A stretch of DNA of 32,963 nucleotides from Gammaproteobacteria bacterium (GCA_003562535.1 PWUP01000245.1:1-32963), one strand, 5' to 3'. Positions 7,770 to 15,783 are shown, counted from the first letter of the stretch. Notes: a model not told the origin generated them from the sequence alone. Program-made: numbers and translations.

Positions 7770-9430
7770 GTTTTAGCAGCCGCCGCCGCCTCAACGCGCT
7801 TGGTAATCACATACTGCTGGGCGATGGACAAGACATTGTTGACTACCCAGTACAGTACCAAACCGGCAGGGAACCAGAGGAAGAAGATGGTGAACACAAA
7901 CGGCAGTGCCATCATCACCTTGGCTTGCAGGGGATCGGGGGGCGGTGGATTGAGTTTCATCTGAATGAACATGGAAGCCCCCATGATCAGCGGCAGAATG
8001 AAATAGGGATCGCGGGTGGACAAATCTTGAATCCACAGTATCCACGGCGCATGACGCAATTCCACGCTTTCCAACAACATCCAGTACAAAGCGATGAACA
8101 CGGGAATTTGCACCAGAATGGGTAAGCAGCCGCCTAAAGGATTAATTTTTTCCTTTTTATACAGTTCCATCATGGCCTGATTCAGCTTTTGCTTATCGTC
8201 TCCATAGCGTTCTTTAATTTGCTGAAGCTTAGGAGCGACTTTACGCATATTGGCCATAGAGCGGTAACTGGTCTCCGACAACTTATAGAACACCAGTTTG
8301 ATCAAAATGGTCAGAATCACAATCGACCAGCCCCAATTACCGACAAATGCATAAATTTTGTTCAATAACCAAAACAGCGGCTCGGCAATAAACCATAACC
8401 ACCCGTAGTCCACGGTACGAGACAGATACGGCGCTAAGGGTTCGAGCCGTTCTTGGATTTTCGGACCGACGTATAAACGACTGGAGAAGGTGGTCGATTC
8501 ACCAGGGGCAGCGGTCTGTTGTTCTAAACTCAGCATGCCCAGTACATAGCGCTCAGCACTCAGCGCCTGGGTGTAAAAATTATTAATCTCGTCTTGTTCG
8601 GGTATCCAAGCACCGAGGAAGTAGTGCTGAATCATCGCCACCCAGCCGCCGATGGACTGGGTGTCGAGATCCCGATCCGACATATTGCTGAAGCTGATTT
8701 TGTCGTAGTTTTTGTCAGGCGTGGAAATCACCCCTCCAGTGTAGGTGTAAACACCAAACTGGCGACCGCCCGGTGGTGGACGCCGCTGTAACTGGCGATA
8801 TTGCGTACCCCGCCACAGCGCTTCACTGGCGTTATCGACGCGGTGATCGACATCAATCACAAAACTATCGCGATAAAAGGTATAGATTTTAGTGACGGTG
8901 ATACCGGATTCATCCACCCAAGACATCGGCACTTCGAGCTTATCCTCTCCGGGCTGGAGCTCAAACTCGGTTTGTTCGGCTTGAAACAACTGGTGGTGAT
9001 CCGGAGCCGCGCCTTCGGAGGCAAGGAGACCCGACTGGGCGATAAACATGCGCCCACCACGATCCTCCATCAATGGGAAGGGACGATCAGGATCATCCTG
9101 TGACAAGGGGTAATTCAGCAGTTCTACGCGAACCAGCGTACCGCCTTGCAAGTCAATTTCAGCGTTGAACTGATCGGTCGTGACGCGAATACGCTGAGTG
9201 TCGGATTCAGCGGCGAGCGGCTCACGCACTTCCGGCCGAGTTAAGGTATCGAGGCCCTCCGCCAAACGCGGTACGCCCTCCGCATCAATACCCGGCTCGG
9301 TGGGTTGATCAGTTTGTTCAGCAACGGGCACAGGAGTGCGTTGCGGCATTTGTTCCTGCATCCAGGCATTCCAGATGAGGAACAGAATAAATACGAGAGC
9401 AATAATAAGAAAAAGTCTTTGATTATCCAT
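7766..9430 (-). CDS. yidC: membrane protein insertase YidC
   Basis: 554 residues, as in other Gram-negative YidC. It inserts and folds inner-membrane proteins, alone or with SecYEG. The order is an N-terminal transmembrane anchor (about 5-21), a large periplasmic P1 domain (to about 340), then the conserved five-helix core. The core contains the basic cytoplasmic hairpin SYRSMANMRKVAPKLQQIKE, whose arginine and lysine content is typical, and the polar groove helices. A proline-rich NPPPPDP loop precedes the last helices. The gene overlaps yidD by one base (TAATG) and mnmE by four. Confidence 0.97.
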   Translation of the reverse strand: MDNQRLFLIIALVFILFLIWNAWMQEQMPQRTPVPVAEQTDQPTEPGIDAEGVPRLAEGLDTLTRPEVREPLAAESDTQRIRVTTDQFNAEIDLQGGTLVRVELLNYPLSQDDPDRPFPLMEDRGGRMFIAQSGLLASEGAAPDHHQLFQAEQTEFELQPGEDKLEVPMSWVDESGITVTKIYTFYRDSFVIDVDHRVDNASEALWRGTQYRQLQRRPPPGGRQFGVYTYTGGVISTPDKNYDKISFSNMSDRDLDTQSIGGWVAMIQHYFLGAWIPEQDEINNFYTQALSAERYVLGMLSLEQQTAAPGESTTFSSRLYVGPKIQERLEPLAPYLSRTVDYGWLWFIAEPLFWLLNKIYAFVGNWGWSIVILTILIKLVFYKLSETSYRSMANMRKVAPKLQQIKERYGDDKQKLNQAMMELYKKEKINPLGGCLPILVQIPVFIALYWMLLESVELRHAPWILWIQDLSTRDPYFILPLIMGASMFIQMKLNPPPPDPLQAKVMMALPFVFTIFFLWFPAGLVLYWVVNNVLSIAQQYVITKRVEAAAAAKT

Positions 9431-9660
9431 TAACGCAGGTTCTGCTTGGCTTCAGGGACCGGGTCAACTCCCCCAGGATGCCAGGGGTGACAGCGAAGTA
9501 GACGTTTACCGGCTAACCACATACCTTTCAGCGCACCGAATCGTTCGATCGCTTCTATGGCATATTGGGAACAGCTCGGATAAAACCGACAATGATGACC
9601 TAGCCACGGACTAAACAGTAAGCGGTAGAGTCGGATCAAGGTCATCAGGATGATACGCAT
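9430..9660 (-). CDS. yidD: membrane protein insertion efficiency factor YidD
   Basis: 76 residues. Small membrane-associated protein thought to help YidC-dependent insertion. The family signature CRFYPSCSQYAIEAIE (about 24-39) is complete with both cysteines, followed by GGVDPVP near the C-terminus. An amphipathic N-terminal helix precedes it. Start at the ATG at 9658-9660, two bases after the rnpA stop; a second in-frame ATG (residue 6) is possible. The stop overlaps the yidC start. Confidence 0.95.
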   Translation of the reverse strand: MRIILMTLIRLYRLLFSPWLGHHCRFYPSCSQYAIEAIERFGALKGMWLAGKRLLRCHPWHPGGVDPVPEAKQNLR

Positions 9661-9662
9661 CG

Positions 9663-10004
9663 TTAGGCTACGGCTTGCCAGTGCCGCGTTAGCGACGCGA
9701 ATAACTCATGATTAGCGCGATCGGTGAGCGCGGGTTTGCCAATAACGACAATATCCAGACCCACGAGTGCGCACTGTTGATGGCGAAAGCTTTCTCGGAT
9801 CAATCGTTTGATCCGGTTACGCACCACGGCAGAGCGGGCGCAACGGCGCGAAATCGCTAACCCCAAACGGGCTTGGAGTAAGTGGTTGTCGCGGCACAGC
9901 ACGGTAAAATAACCATCCGTTGATTTTCTCGCCTGTTTAAAAACGGACACGAAGTCCGCCTTAGTGTGCAAACGTGCTTGCCGAGGAAAACTTTGGGTGT
10001 CCAC
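9663..10004 (-). CDS. rnpA: ribonuclease P protein component
   Basis: 113 residues, typical. It binds the RNase P RNA and helps cleave the 5' leader of precursor tRNAs. The conserved basic motif VRNRIKRLIRESFR (about 61-74) is present, as are the N-terminal aromatic substrate-groove residues. The start is GTG at 10002-10004; the only nearby ATG (10006-10008) is out of frame. It begins 9 bases after the rpmH stop, the usual co-transcribed pair. Confidence 0.95.
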   Translation of the reverse strand: MDTQSFPRQARLHTKADFVSVFKQARKSTDGYFTVLCRDNHLLQARLGLAISRRCARSAVVRNRIKRLIRESFRHQQCALVGLDIVVIGKPALTDRANHELFASLTRHWQAVA

Positions 10005-10013
10005 GCATTAGGC

Positions 10014-10148
10014 TCAAGGGGCGAGACGCACACGCCCCTTAGCACGGCGGGCTTTAATAATAGCCCGACCGCCTTTAGTCGCCATGCGAGCACGAAAACC
10101 GTGGGTACGTTTACGGTGGAGATTACTGGGTTGATAGGTACGCTTCAT
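10014..10148 (-). CDS. rpmH: 50S ribosomal protein L34
   Basis: 44 residues, read directly from the minus strand: it starts MKRTYQPSNLHRKRTHGFRA and ends KGRVRLAP before TGA at 10014-10016. Length and sequence match bacterial L34 throughout, including the basic MATKGG core. It is the first gene of the rnpA-yidD-yidC-mnmE block and has a good promoter upstream on the same strand (10183-10212). Confidence 0.97.
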   Translation of the reverse strand: MKRTYQPSNLHRKRTHGFRARMATKGGRAIIKARRAKGRVRLAP

Positions 10149-10182
10149 GATTATGGTCGCCAGTTTAGACAAAAGACTGTCG

Positions 10183-10212
10183 AAAATACTTTGCTAAGCC
10201 TAAGTCTGTCAA
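10183..10212 (-). promoter_or_regulatory. probable sigma-70 promoter of the rpmH operon
   Basis: On the minus strand, a perfect TTGACA (10207-10212) is followed by an 18-base spacer and TATTTT (10183-10188, 4 of 6). Transcription would begin near 10176, about 28 bases before the rpmH ATG. Confidence 0.6.
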
Positions 10213-10233
10213 GTCATACGGCTACGGTTTGCT

Positions 10234-10263
10234 TTGCAACCGTTAGTGGATTGCCGCTATTCT
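10234..10263 (+). promoter_or_regulatory. candidate promoter of the phosphodiesterase-acetolactate synthase fusion
   Basis: TTGCAA (10234-10239), 18 bases, TATTCT (10258-10263). Each hexamer has about 4 consensus matches. The -35 lies inside an inverted repeat ACGGTT (10224-10229) / AACCGT (10238-10243) that could be an operator. A sequence fitting the DnaA-box consensus TTWTNCACA (TTTTACACA) follows at 10270-10278. Confidence 0.3.
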
Positions 10264-10294
10264 AAACCGTTTTACACAGTAAGATGGACTGTCG

Positions 10295-12808
10295 ATGTTA
10301 ACAATTATCCAGATCACCGATCTGCATTGGTATGCTGAACCGCATCGCTGCATGCGTGGAGCGGATGTCGATGCCAATTTAATGGCGGTATTGTCCCATA
10401 TTCGCCAGCAGCATGGATTGCCTGATGCGTTATTGGTCACGGGCGATTTAGTCCATGATGAGGCCGCCGCTTATGCACGCTTACAAAGTGTTTTGCATGA
10501 TTTTGGAGTACCCGCTTACTGCTTGCCGGGTAATCATGACGTGCCGCAGACCATGCGCACTCAGTTCAGCACGGGCACGCTGCAATGGCAACGTGAAATC
10601 ATATTGGGGGGTTGGCAAATTGTGATGCTGAACTCGTATGTTCCCAACAGCGCCAGCGGCTATCTTGCCGACACGGAACTGGACGCCCTGGAGCATCATC
10701 TGGCCATCGATCCCCAGCGTCCTGCACTGGTGGCTGTGCATCATCATCCGATTCCTACCGGCATTGATTGGATGGATGCACTGATGCTTGAGAATGCCGA
10801 GGCTTTGTTTGCGGTTTTAGACCGCTATCCGCAAGTACGCGGCCTGATTTGGGGCCACGTCCATCAATCCATGACCAGCCAGCGTGGCCCCATCAAGCTG
10901 CTGGGCACACCGGCAACCAGTTTTCAGTTTGTGGCCGATCAGGGAACCGCTGACCCTGAAACCACTTGGCCAGGCTATCGCTGGTTACAGCTCAGCCAAG
11001 ATGGCCAGTTGCACAGCGGTGTTGAACGGGTGCCGCCATCCGCTACCGAGCACACAACATCTCCCCCGCCCGCCAAAAGCGGTGCCGAGATGACCATTGA
11101 TATTTTAAATGAGCTGGGCGTCGAGTATATCTTCGGCCACACGGGTGGTGCCATCATTCCCCTACACGCCGCACTGAACGCACGGATGCTCCAAGGGCAG
11201 ACCGTACCCCGTTTTGTGCTGTGCCGCCAAGAGGGGGCTGCGGGTCACGCGGCTGAAGGTTACGCCCGAGCCAGTGGTCGAACCGGGGTCGCGCTGGTGA
11301 CTTCCGGGCCGGGTGCCACTAACTTGGTCACACCCATCGCCGACGCGCATAAAGATTCGGTGCCCTGCGTGTTCATCACCGGTCAGGTGCCTAGCGCCAT
11401 GCTGGGCAAGGACGCCTTTCAAGAAGTGGATATGGTAGGCATCACTCGGTCTATCTCTAAGCATAACTATTTGGTTAAGGACACGGCAGAACTGCCCGGC
11501 GTGTTGCGTCAAGCGTTTTTCATCGCCGGTAGTGGTCGGCCAGGGCCGGTAGTCGTGGATATCTGCAAGGACGCGCTCATCGGCCAGTCGCTCAGTTACC
11601 AAGAACCACGGCGTCTGCGGGGGTACCGCCCACGGGTCAGCATGAACCGCAGCGCTGCCGACCGGTTGCTGGCCGCGTTGCTGAACGCCAAACGGCCAGT
11701 CATTCTGGCCGGTGGCGGTGTGATCAGCGCCGAGGCGGGTCAAGAGCTGCGGCGGTTTGTGGATCGCCACCAATTGCCGGTGAGTCTGACCTTTATGGGC
11801 TTGGGTGCGATTCCACATGATCATCCGCTGTTTCTCGGCATGCCTGGTATGCACGGCACCGTGGCGGCCAATGGAGCCTTGCGCGAGGCGGATTTCATCC
11901 TGACTATCGGAGCGCGCTTCGACGACCGGGTCGCAGTGAGCGGATTTGGCCAAGGCATTGATCTTGCTCACGTGGACATCGACGCCACCGAAATCAACAA
12001 AATGGTGCCGGTACGCTACGCGTTGCGCGCCAATGCCCGTGACTTCCTGGCTTATGCCAACCAAACCGATCAGGCCCGCAAGGTCGGCGCTGACTGGTTG
12101 AATAAGTTGCATATATGGCAGCGCGACTGCGCCCCACAGTATCAGTCAGGTGGGCATTTCATCAAACCCCAACAATTCATCGAGGCCTTGTCTGAGTTGA
12201 CCCGCCAGACCAGCTTGGTAGTCACCGGTGTCGGCCAGCATCAGATGTGGGCGGCTCTGTTTTACAACTATCAGCAACCCCGGCAGTGGATCAGTTCTGG
12301 AGGGCTTGGGACTATGGGGTTCGGTCTGCCAGCGGCTATGGGAGCCTACTACGCTCGTCCCGACAAGACCGTGCTGTGCATCGACGGTGATGGCAGTTTC
12401 CAGATGAACCTTCAGGAACTGGCGACCATCGCCGCTAACCGCATTCCGGTCAAGGTGTTCATTCTCAACAACGGCTTTTTAGGCATGGTGCGGCAGTGGG
12501 AAGATATGTTCAACCAAGGCCATCATTACGAAACCTGTCTGGCCCGCACCGCCGACTGTGACCCGGCGTGTATTGACAGTCGGGAATGTCGAACCCCTAA
12601 CCCCAATTATCTGAACCTGAATAAAGTGTTTCCCGGGATCGAAACCGTGCGCATCACTCGTCCTGAAGACGTGCAGTCAGGCATCGAACGGGCGCTGGCC
12701 TACCCTGGCCCCTGCGTGGTTGATGTGTGGGTCGAGCGTACCGAAGACGTGCGACCGATGATCCCGCCAGGCGGCTCGTTGGCCGATAGTATTCACACGA
12801 TTGAGTGA
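10295..12808 (+). CDS. cpdA-ilvB: fusion: CpdA-like 3',5'-cAMP phosphodiesterase + acetolactate synthase large subunit
   Basis: 837 residues in one uninterrupted frame. Residues 1-246 form a full metallophosphoesterase of the CpdA type: D9/H11 (TDLHW), GD51, GNHD (79-82), HHHP (149-152) and GHVH (187-190). It also has the GYRWLQL end strand expected of cAMP phosphodiesterases. Residues 247-261 are a Pro/Ser/Thr-rich linker. Residues 262-837 are a complete thiamine-diphosphate, FAD-type acetolactate synthase (about 575 residues, normal). It has catalytic E313, GDGS (698-701) with NN (725-726) for the cofactor metal, and W735 of the MVRQWEDM motif that marks biosynthetic enzymes. A cysteine-containing insert (DCDPACIDSREC, 754-765) follows. 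No regulatory subunit (ilvN/ilvH) is adjacent. An internal ATG at 11090 (M266) could allow separate translation of the second half. Each half is confidently assigned; coupling of their functions is inference. Confidence 0.9.
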   Translation: MLTIIQITDLHWYAEPHRCMRGADVDANLMAVLSHIRQQHGLPDALLVTGDLVHDEAAAYARLQSVLHDFGVPAYCLPGNHDVPQTMRTQFSTGTLQWQREIILGGWQIVMLNSYVPNSASGYLADTELDALEHHLAIDPQRPALVAVHHHPIPTGIDWMDALMLENAEALFAVLDRYPQVRGLIWGHVHQSMTSQRGPIKLLGTPATSFQFVADQGTADPETTWPGYRWLQLSQDGQLHSGVERVPPSATEHTTSPPPAKSGAEMTIDILNELGVEYIFGHTGGAIIPLHAALNARMLQGQTVPRFVLCRQEGAAGHAAEGYARASGRTGVALVTSGPGATNLVTPIADAHKDSVPCVFITGQVPSAMLGKDAFQEVDMVGITRSISKHNYLVKDTAELPGVLRQAFFIAGSGRPGPVVVDICKDALIGQSLSYQEPRRLRGYRPRVSMNRSAADRLLAALLNAKRPVILAGGGVISAEAGQELRRFVDRHQLPVSLTFMGLGAIPHDHPLFLGMPGMHGTVAANGALREADFILTIGARFDDRVAVSGFGQGIDLAHVDIDATEINKMVPVRYALRANARDFLAYANQTDQARKVGADWLNKLHIWQRDCAPQYQSGGHFIKPQQFIEALSELTRQTSLVVTGVGQHQMWAALFYNYQQPRQWISSGGLGTMGFGLPAAMGAYYARPDKTVLCIDGDGSFQMNLQELATIAANRIPVKVFILNNGFLGMVRQWEDMFNQGHHYETCLARTADCDPACIDSRECRTPNPNYLNLNKVFPGIETVRITRPEDVQSGIERALAYPGPCVVDVWVERTEDVRPMIPPGGSLADSIHTIE

Positions 12809-12903
12809 CGAAAGCAGTCCATCCGATTGCCGATCACAAACATCCGTATCGTGCTGCTGCATAAGCTGCGCGGTGCACTCAACTATGGCTAAGGTTATGC
12901 CGC

Positions 12904-13548
12904 ATGAACATACTCATACTAGCTAGCAATAATCTAGGTAAAATACGCGAATTCAATCAACTACTCACTGAGTGGGCGATTGATGTCCGCCCGCAGTCGG
13001 AATTTGCCGTGTCGGAAGTCGCCGAAACCGGGCTGAGTTTTGTGGAAAATGCCCTAATCAAAGCCCGTCATGCCAGCCGCCACACGGGTTTGCCAGCGCT
13101 GGCGGATGATTCCGGCTTGGTGGTGGACTGCCTAAACGGTGCCCCTGGGCTGTATTCCGCCCGTTATGCCGGAGCCGATGCGGATGATGCGGCCAATCGG
13201 CGTAAGCTGTTGGCGGCACTGGCGGATGTGCCCGATACGGCTCGCAGCGCGAGGTTCGTGTGTGTGCTGGCCTTGCTGCGCCATGCGGATGACCCCCTGC
13301 CGTTGATTTGCCAAGGGGAATGGGCAGGCCGTATTGCCCAGGCCGAGCGCGGTGAGCACGGCTTTGGTTATGATGCACTGTTTGAAGTGCCCGAGCGTCA
13401 CTGTACCGCCGCCGAATTGCCCCCCAGCGAAAAGCAGCGCCTCAGCCACCGCGCCCAAGCCCTACAACATTTGCAACATCATCTCAGGCATAATCCCCAC
13501 CTATTGAATCCGGCCGCAGTGGCTGAGCACTGCCCCGATACCGATTAA
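12904..13548 (+). CDS. rdgB: XTP/dITP diphosphatase (RdgB/HAM1 family)
   Basis: 214 residues, slightly longer than the usual 197 or so because of a C-terminal tail. It hydrolyses deaminated purine triphosphates (ITP, dITP, XTP) to monophosphates, keeping them out of nucleic acids. Motifs: ASNNLGKIREF (7-17) for phosphate binding, ADDSGL (67-72) with catalytic aspartates D68 and D69, PGLYSARYAG (81-90), GFGYDALF near 156 and a SHRAQAL motif near the end. AAGG sits about 9 bases before the ATG. The 95-base gap upstream holds no feature I can support. The D-2-hydroxyacid dehydrogenase gene follows 17 bases later. Confidence 0.94.
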   Translation: MNILILASNNLGKIREFNQLLTEWAIDVRPQSEFAVSEVAETGLSFVENALIKARHASRHTGLPALADDSGLVVDCLNGAPGLYSARYAGADADDAANRRKLLAALADVPDTARSARFVCVLALLRHADDPLPLICQGEWAGRIAQAERGEHGFGYDALFEVPERHCTAAELPPSEKQRLSHRAQALQHLQHHLRHNPHLLNPAAVAEHCPDTD

Positions 13549-13565
13549 CCACCCAGGTTGTGTTC

Positions 13566-14969
13566 ATGAGTCATCACCCTAAACTCAAGCCAGTGACGGC
13601 ACCACCCGAGTTACTCGCGGCTCTGCAACAGCAGTTCAGTGAACGGCTGACTACCCGCAGCGCGATTCTAGAGCGCCACGGCAAGGACGAATCGTTTCAT
13701 CCGGGAGCACCACCCGATGCGGTCGTTTTCGCCCACAGCAGCGCAGAAGTCAGCACGGTGGTGCGTCTGTGCCAACAGTATGGTACTCCGATCATTCCCT
13801 TCGGCACCGGCACCTCCCTCGAAGGCCAGATTGCTGCCCTTTACGGCGGAATATGCATCGATCTGAGCCAAATGCAGCAGATTTTACGGGTCAGTGTTGA
13901 CGATCTCGACTGCACGGTGCAAGCGGGCGTAACCCGCAAACAACTGAACACCTATCTGCGCGATACAGGGCTGTTTTTCTCGGTTGATCCTGGGGCAGAC
14001 GCCTCGCTCGGCGGCATGGCCGCCACCCGTGCTTCTGGCACTAATGCCGTGCGCTATGGCACCATGAAAGACGTGGTGTTGGGGTTGACTGCGGTGATGG
14101 CCGATGGTCAGATTATCCGCACCGGTGGGCGGGCGCGTAAATCCTCAGCCGGTTATGATTTAACTCGTTTATTAGTCGGCTCGGAGGGCACTTTGGGGAT
14201 TATCACTGAGCTGACCTTGCGTCTCTACGGCCAACCTGAAGCCGTATCCGCTGCGGTGTGCCCGTTTCCTGAGTTACGCGCAGCCATTGATGCCGTGATT
14301 CAGATCATTCAGTTAGGCATTCCGGTGGCACGCATTGAACTGCTGGATGCACTGACCATGCAAGCGATTAATCGTTGGTCAAAACTCGACTACCCGGAAA
14401 CACCGACGTTATTTTTTGAATTCCACGGCAGTCAGCGCAGTGTGACCGAGCACGTTGAGCAGGTGCGTGAGATTACCACAGAGTTTGGCGTCACTGACTT
14501 CCGCTGGGCGGTGCATGAAGAAGACCGCAACGCCTTGTGGCAGGCACGCCACGACGCCTATTACGCCTCACTGGCTTTACGGCCAGGGTGTCAAGGCTGG
14601 CCCACCGATGTCTGTGTGCCGATTTCGCGCTTGGCCGACTGCATCCTCGCAACTCAGGCCGATTTACGCTCATCAACCCTATTAGCGCCACTGGTTGGCC
14701 ATGTGGGTGATGGTAATTTCCACTTGGTGTATGTGCTGAACCCTGAGGATCCCGCTGAATTGGCGGAAGCCGAACGGGTGAATACCCGCTTGGTGCAGCG
14801 GGCCTTAGCTATGGGAGGAACCTGTACCGGTGAACACGGTGTGGGCTATGGCAAGCTGCCGTTTTTAGCGCAGGAACACGGTGAGGAGGCGCTGGCGGTC
14901 ATGCGCGCCATTAAACAAGCGCTAGACCCGCAGCAGTTGCTGAATCCCGGCAAGTTGGTGCCCTTGTGA
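13566..14969 (+). CDS. FAD-linked D-2-hydroxyacid dehydrogenase (GlcD/Dld type)
   Basis: 467 residues from the ATG at 13566. This start is preferred over the GTG at 13560 because AGG at 13554-13556 is then 9 bases away. It is a VAO/PCMH-family flavoprotein with an N-terminal FAD domain: PIIPFGTGTSLEGQ pyrophosphate loop, SGTNAVRYGTMKDVVLGL, and GSEGTLGIITELTLRLY. The C-terminal cap contains VGHVGDGNFH and GTCTGEHGVGYGKL, which bind metal and substrate in D-lactate and D-2-hydroxyglutarate dehydrogenases. It most likely oxidises D-lactate or glycolate and passes electrons to a cytochrome or quinone. There are no glcE or glcF partners beside it and no iron-sulfur domain, which argues for a single-subunit D-lactate dehydrogenase (cytochrome). 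The substrate is not settled by sequence. Confidence 0.85.
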   Translation: MSHHPKLKPVTAPPELLAALQQQFSERLTTRSAILERHGKDESFHPGAPPDAVVFAHSSAEVSTVVRLCQQYGTPIIPFGTGTSLEGQIAALYGGICIDLSQMQQILRVSVDDLDCTVQAGVTRKQLNTYLRDTGLFFSVDPGADASLGGMAATRASGTNAVRYGTMKDVVLGLTAVMADGQIIRTGGRARKSSAGYDLTRLLVGSEGTLGIITELTLRLYGQPEAVSAAVCPFPELRAAIDAVIQIIQLGIPVARIELLDALTMQAINRWSKLDYPETPTLFFEFHGSQRSVTEHVEQVREITTEFGVTDFRWAVHEEDRNALWQARHDAYYASLALRPGCQGWPTDVCVPISRLADCILATQADLRSSTLLAPLVGHVGDGNFHLVYVLNPEDPAELAEAERVNTRLVQRALAMGGTCTGEHGVGYGKLPFLAQEHGEEALAVMRAIKQALDPQQLLNPGKLVPL

Positions 14970-14982
14970 TGGGGGTGTGGGT

Positions 14983-15783
14983 ATGAGCCCCCCCAGCGCG
15001 TCGTCTGAGGTTCACCTGCTGCAAGCGGCGCTGAGCGTCACCGCGCAACCGTTGCTTGCGGGGATAGAGCATTTATCCAGCGTTGATTCCACCAATAATT
15101 ATCTATTAGCGGCGGCTGAAACCGGTCAAGCCAGTGGCAGTGTGTGTCTCGCCGACTATCAGAGCGCTGGACGTGGCCGCCGTGGTCGCCAGTGGGTGTC
15201 CCCACCCGGCGGCAATCTGTATTTATCTGTGCTGTGGCGTTACCCCAGTCCACCGCCGCATTTGGCGAGTTTAAGCATTGCCACTGGCTTGGCCGTAGCT
15301 CGCACTTTACGCGATCTCGGGGTGGTGGCCATTCAACTGAAATGGCCTAATGATGTGATCTGGTATGGGCGTAAACTGGGCGGCTTATTACTTGAAACCC
15401 GCAGCGGCTCGGAGTGTGTGGTGGTTGCAGGCATTGGCTTAAATTTACGCATGCCGCCCCAACAGGCGGGGATCGACCAACCGTGGACGGATTTAACCAC
15501 GATTTTGGATACCTCATGCCCACCCCGTCCGCTACTGGTTGCCGAATTACTCAATCGGCTGTTACCGTTGTATCATCATTACCCCCAATACCGTGAAGAT
15601 TGTGCCGCAGCCTGGGCAGAATTCGATGCCTTAGCCGATCAACCCGTGTGCATTGATGATCAAGGTCAAACCCTAGAGGGTATCGCCCGAGGTGTGGATC
15701 AAGCCGGTCAACTGCGGGTTGCGACTGCCCAAGGACTGCGTATTTTCAACAGCGGCGAAGTCACCGTTCGGAGCGTTGTATGA
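14983..15783 (+). CDS. birA: biotin--[acetyl-CoA-carboxylase] ligase
   Basis: 266 residues from the ATG at 14983, chosen because GGGGG at 14971-14975 is 7 bases upstream; a GTG at 14977 is the alternative. It activates biotin with ATP and attaches it to the biotin carboxyl carrier protein. The catalytic domain has SAGRGRRGRQW (61-71) for biotinyl-AMP and KWPNDV (120-125) with K131 after it. A C-terminal SH3-like domain ends the protein. There is no N-terminal helix-turn-helix, so this is the monofunctional enzyme, not a transcriptional repressor. It overlaps coaX by 4 bases, an arrangement well known in gammaproteobacteria. Confidence 0.94.
   Translation: MSPPSASSEVHLLQAALSVTAQPLLAGIEHLSSVDSTNNYLLAAAETGQASGSVCLADYQSAGRGRRGRQWVSPPGGNLYLSVLWRYPSPPPHLASLSIATGLAVARTLRDLGVVAIQLKWPNDVIWYGRKLGGLLLETRSGSECVVVAGIGLNLRMPPQQAGIDQPWTDLTTILDTSCPPRPLLVAELLNRLLPLYHHYPQYREDCAAAWAEFDALADQPVCIDDQGQTLEGIARGVDQAGQLRVATAQGLRIFNSGEVTVRSVV

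Noticed and set aside
10149..10294. Replication origin next to rpmH
   Set aside because: Only one consensus-type DnaA box, no box cluster, no AT-rich repeats and no dnaA gene.
11162..12112. A 316-codon open frame on the minus strand inside the acetolactate synthase half
   Set aside because: It is antisense to a strongly conserved coding region, has no recognisable domain, and its length follows from the codon pattern of the real gene.
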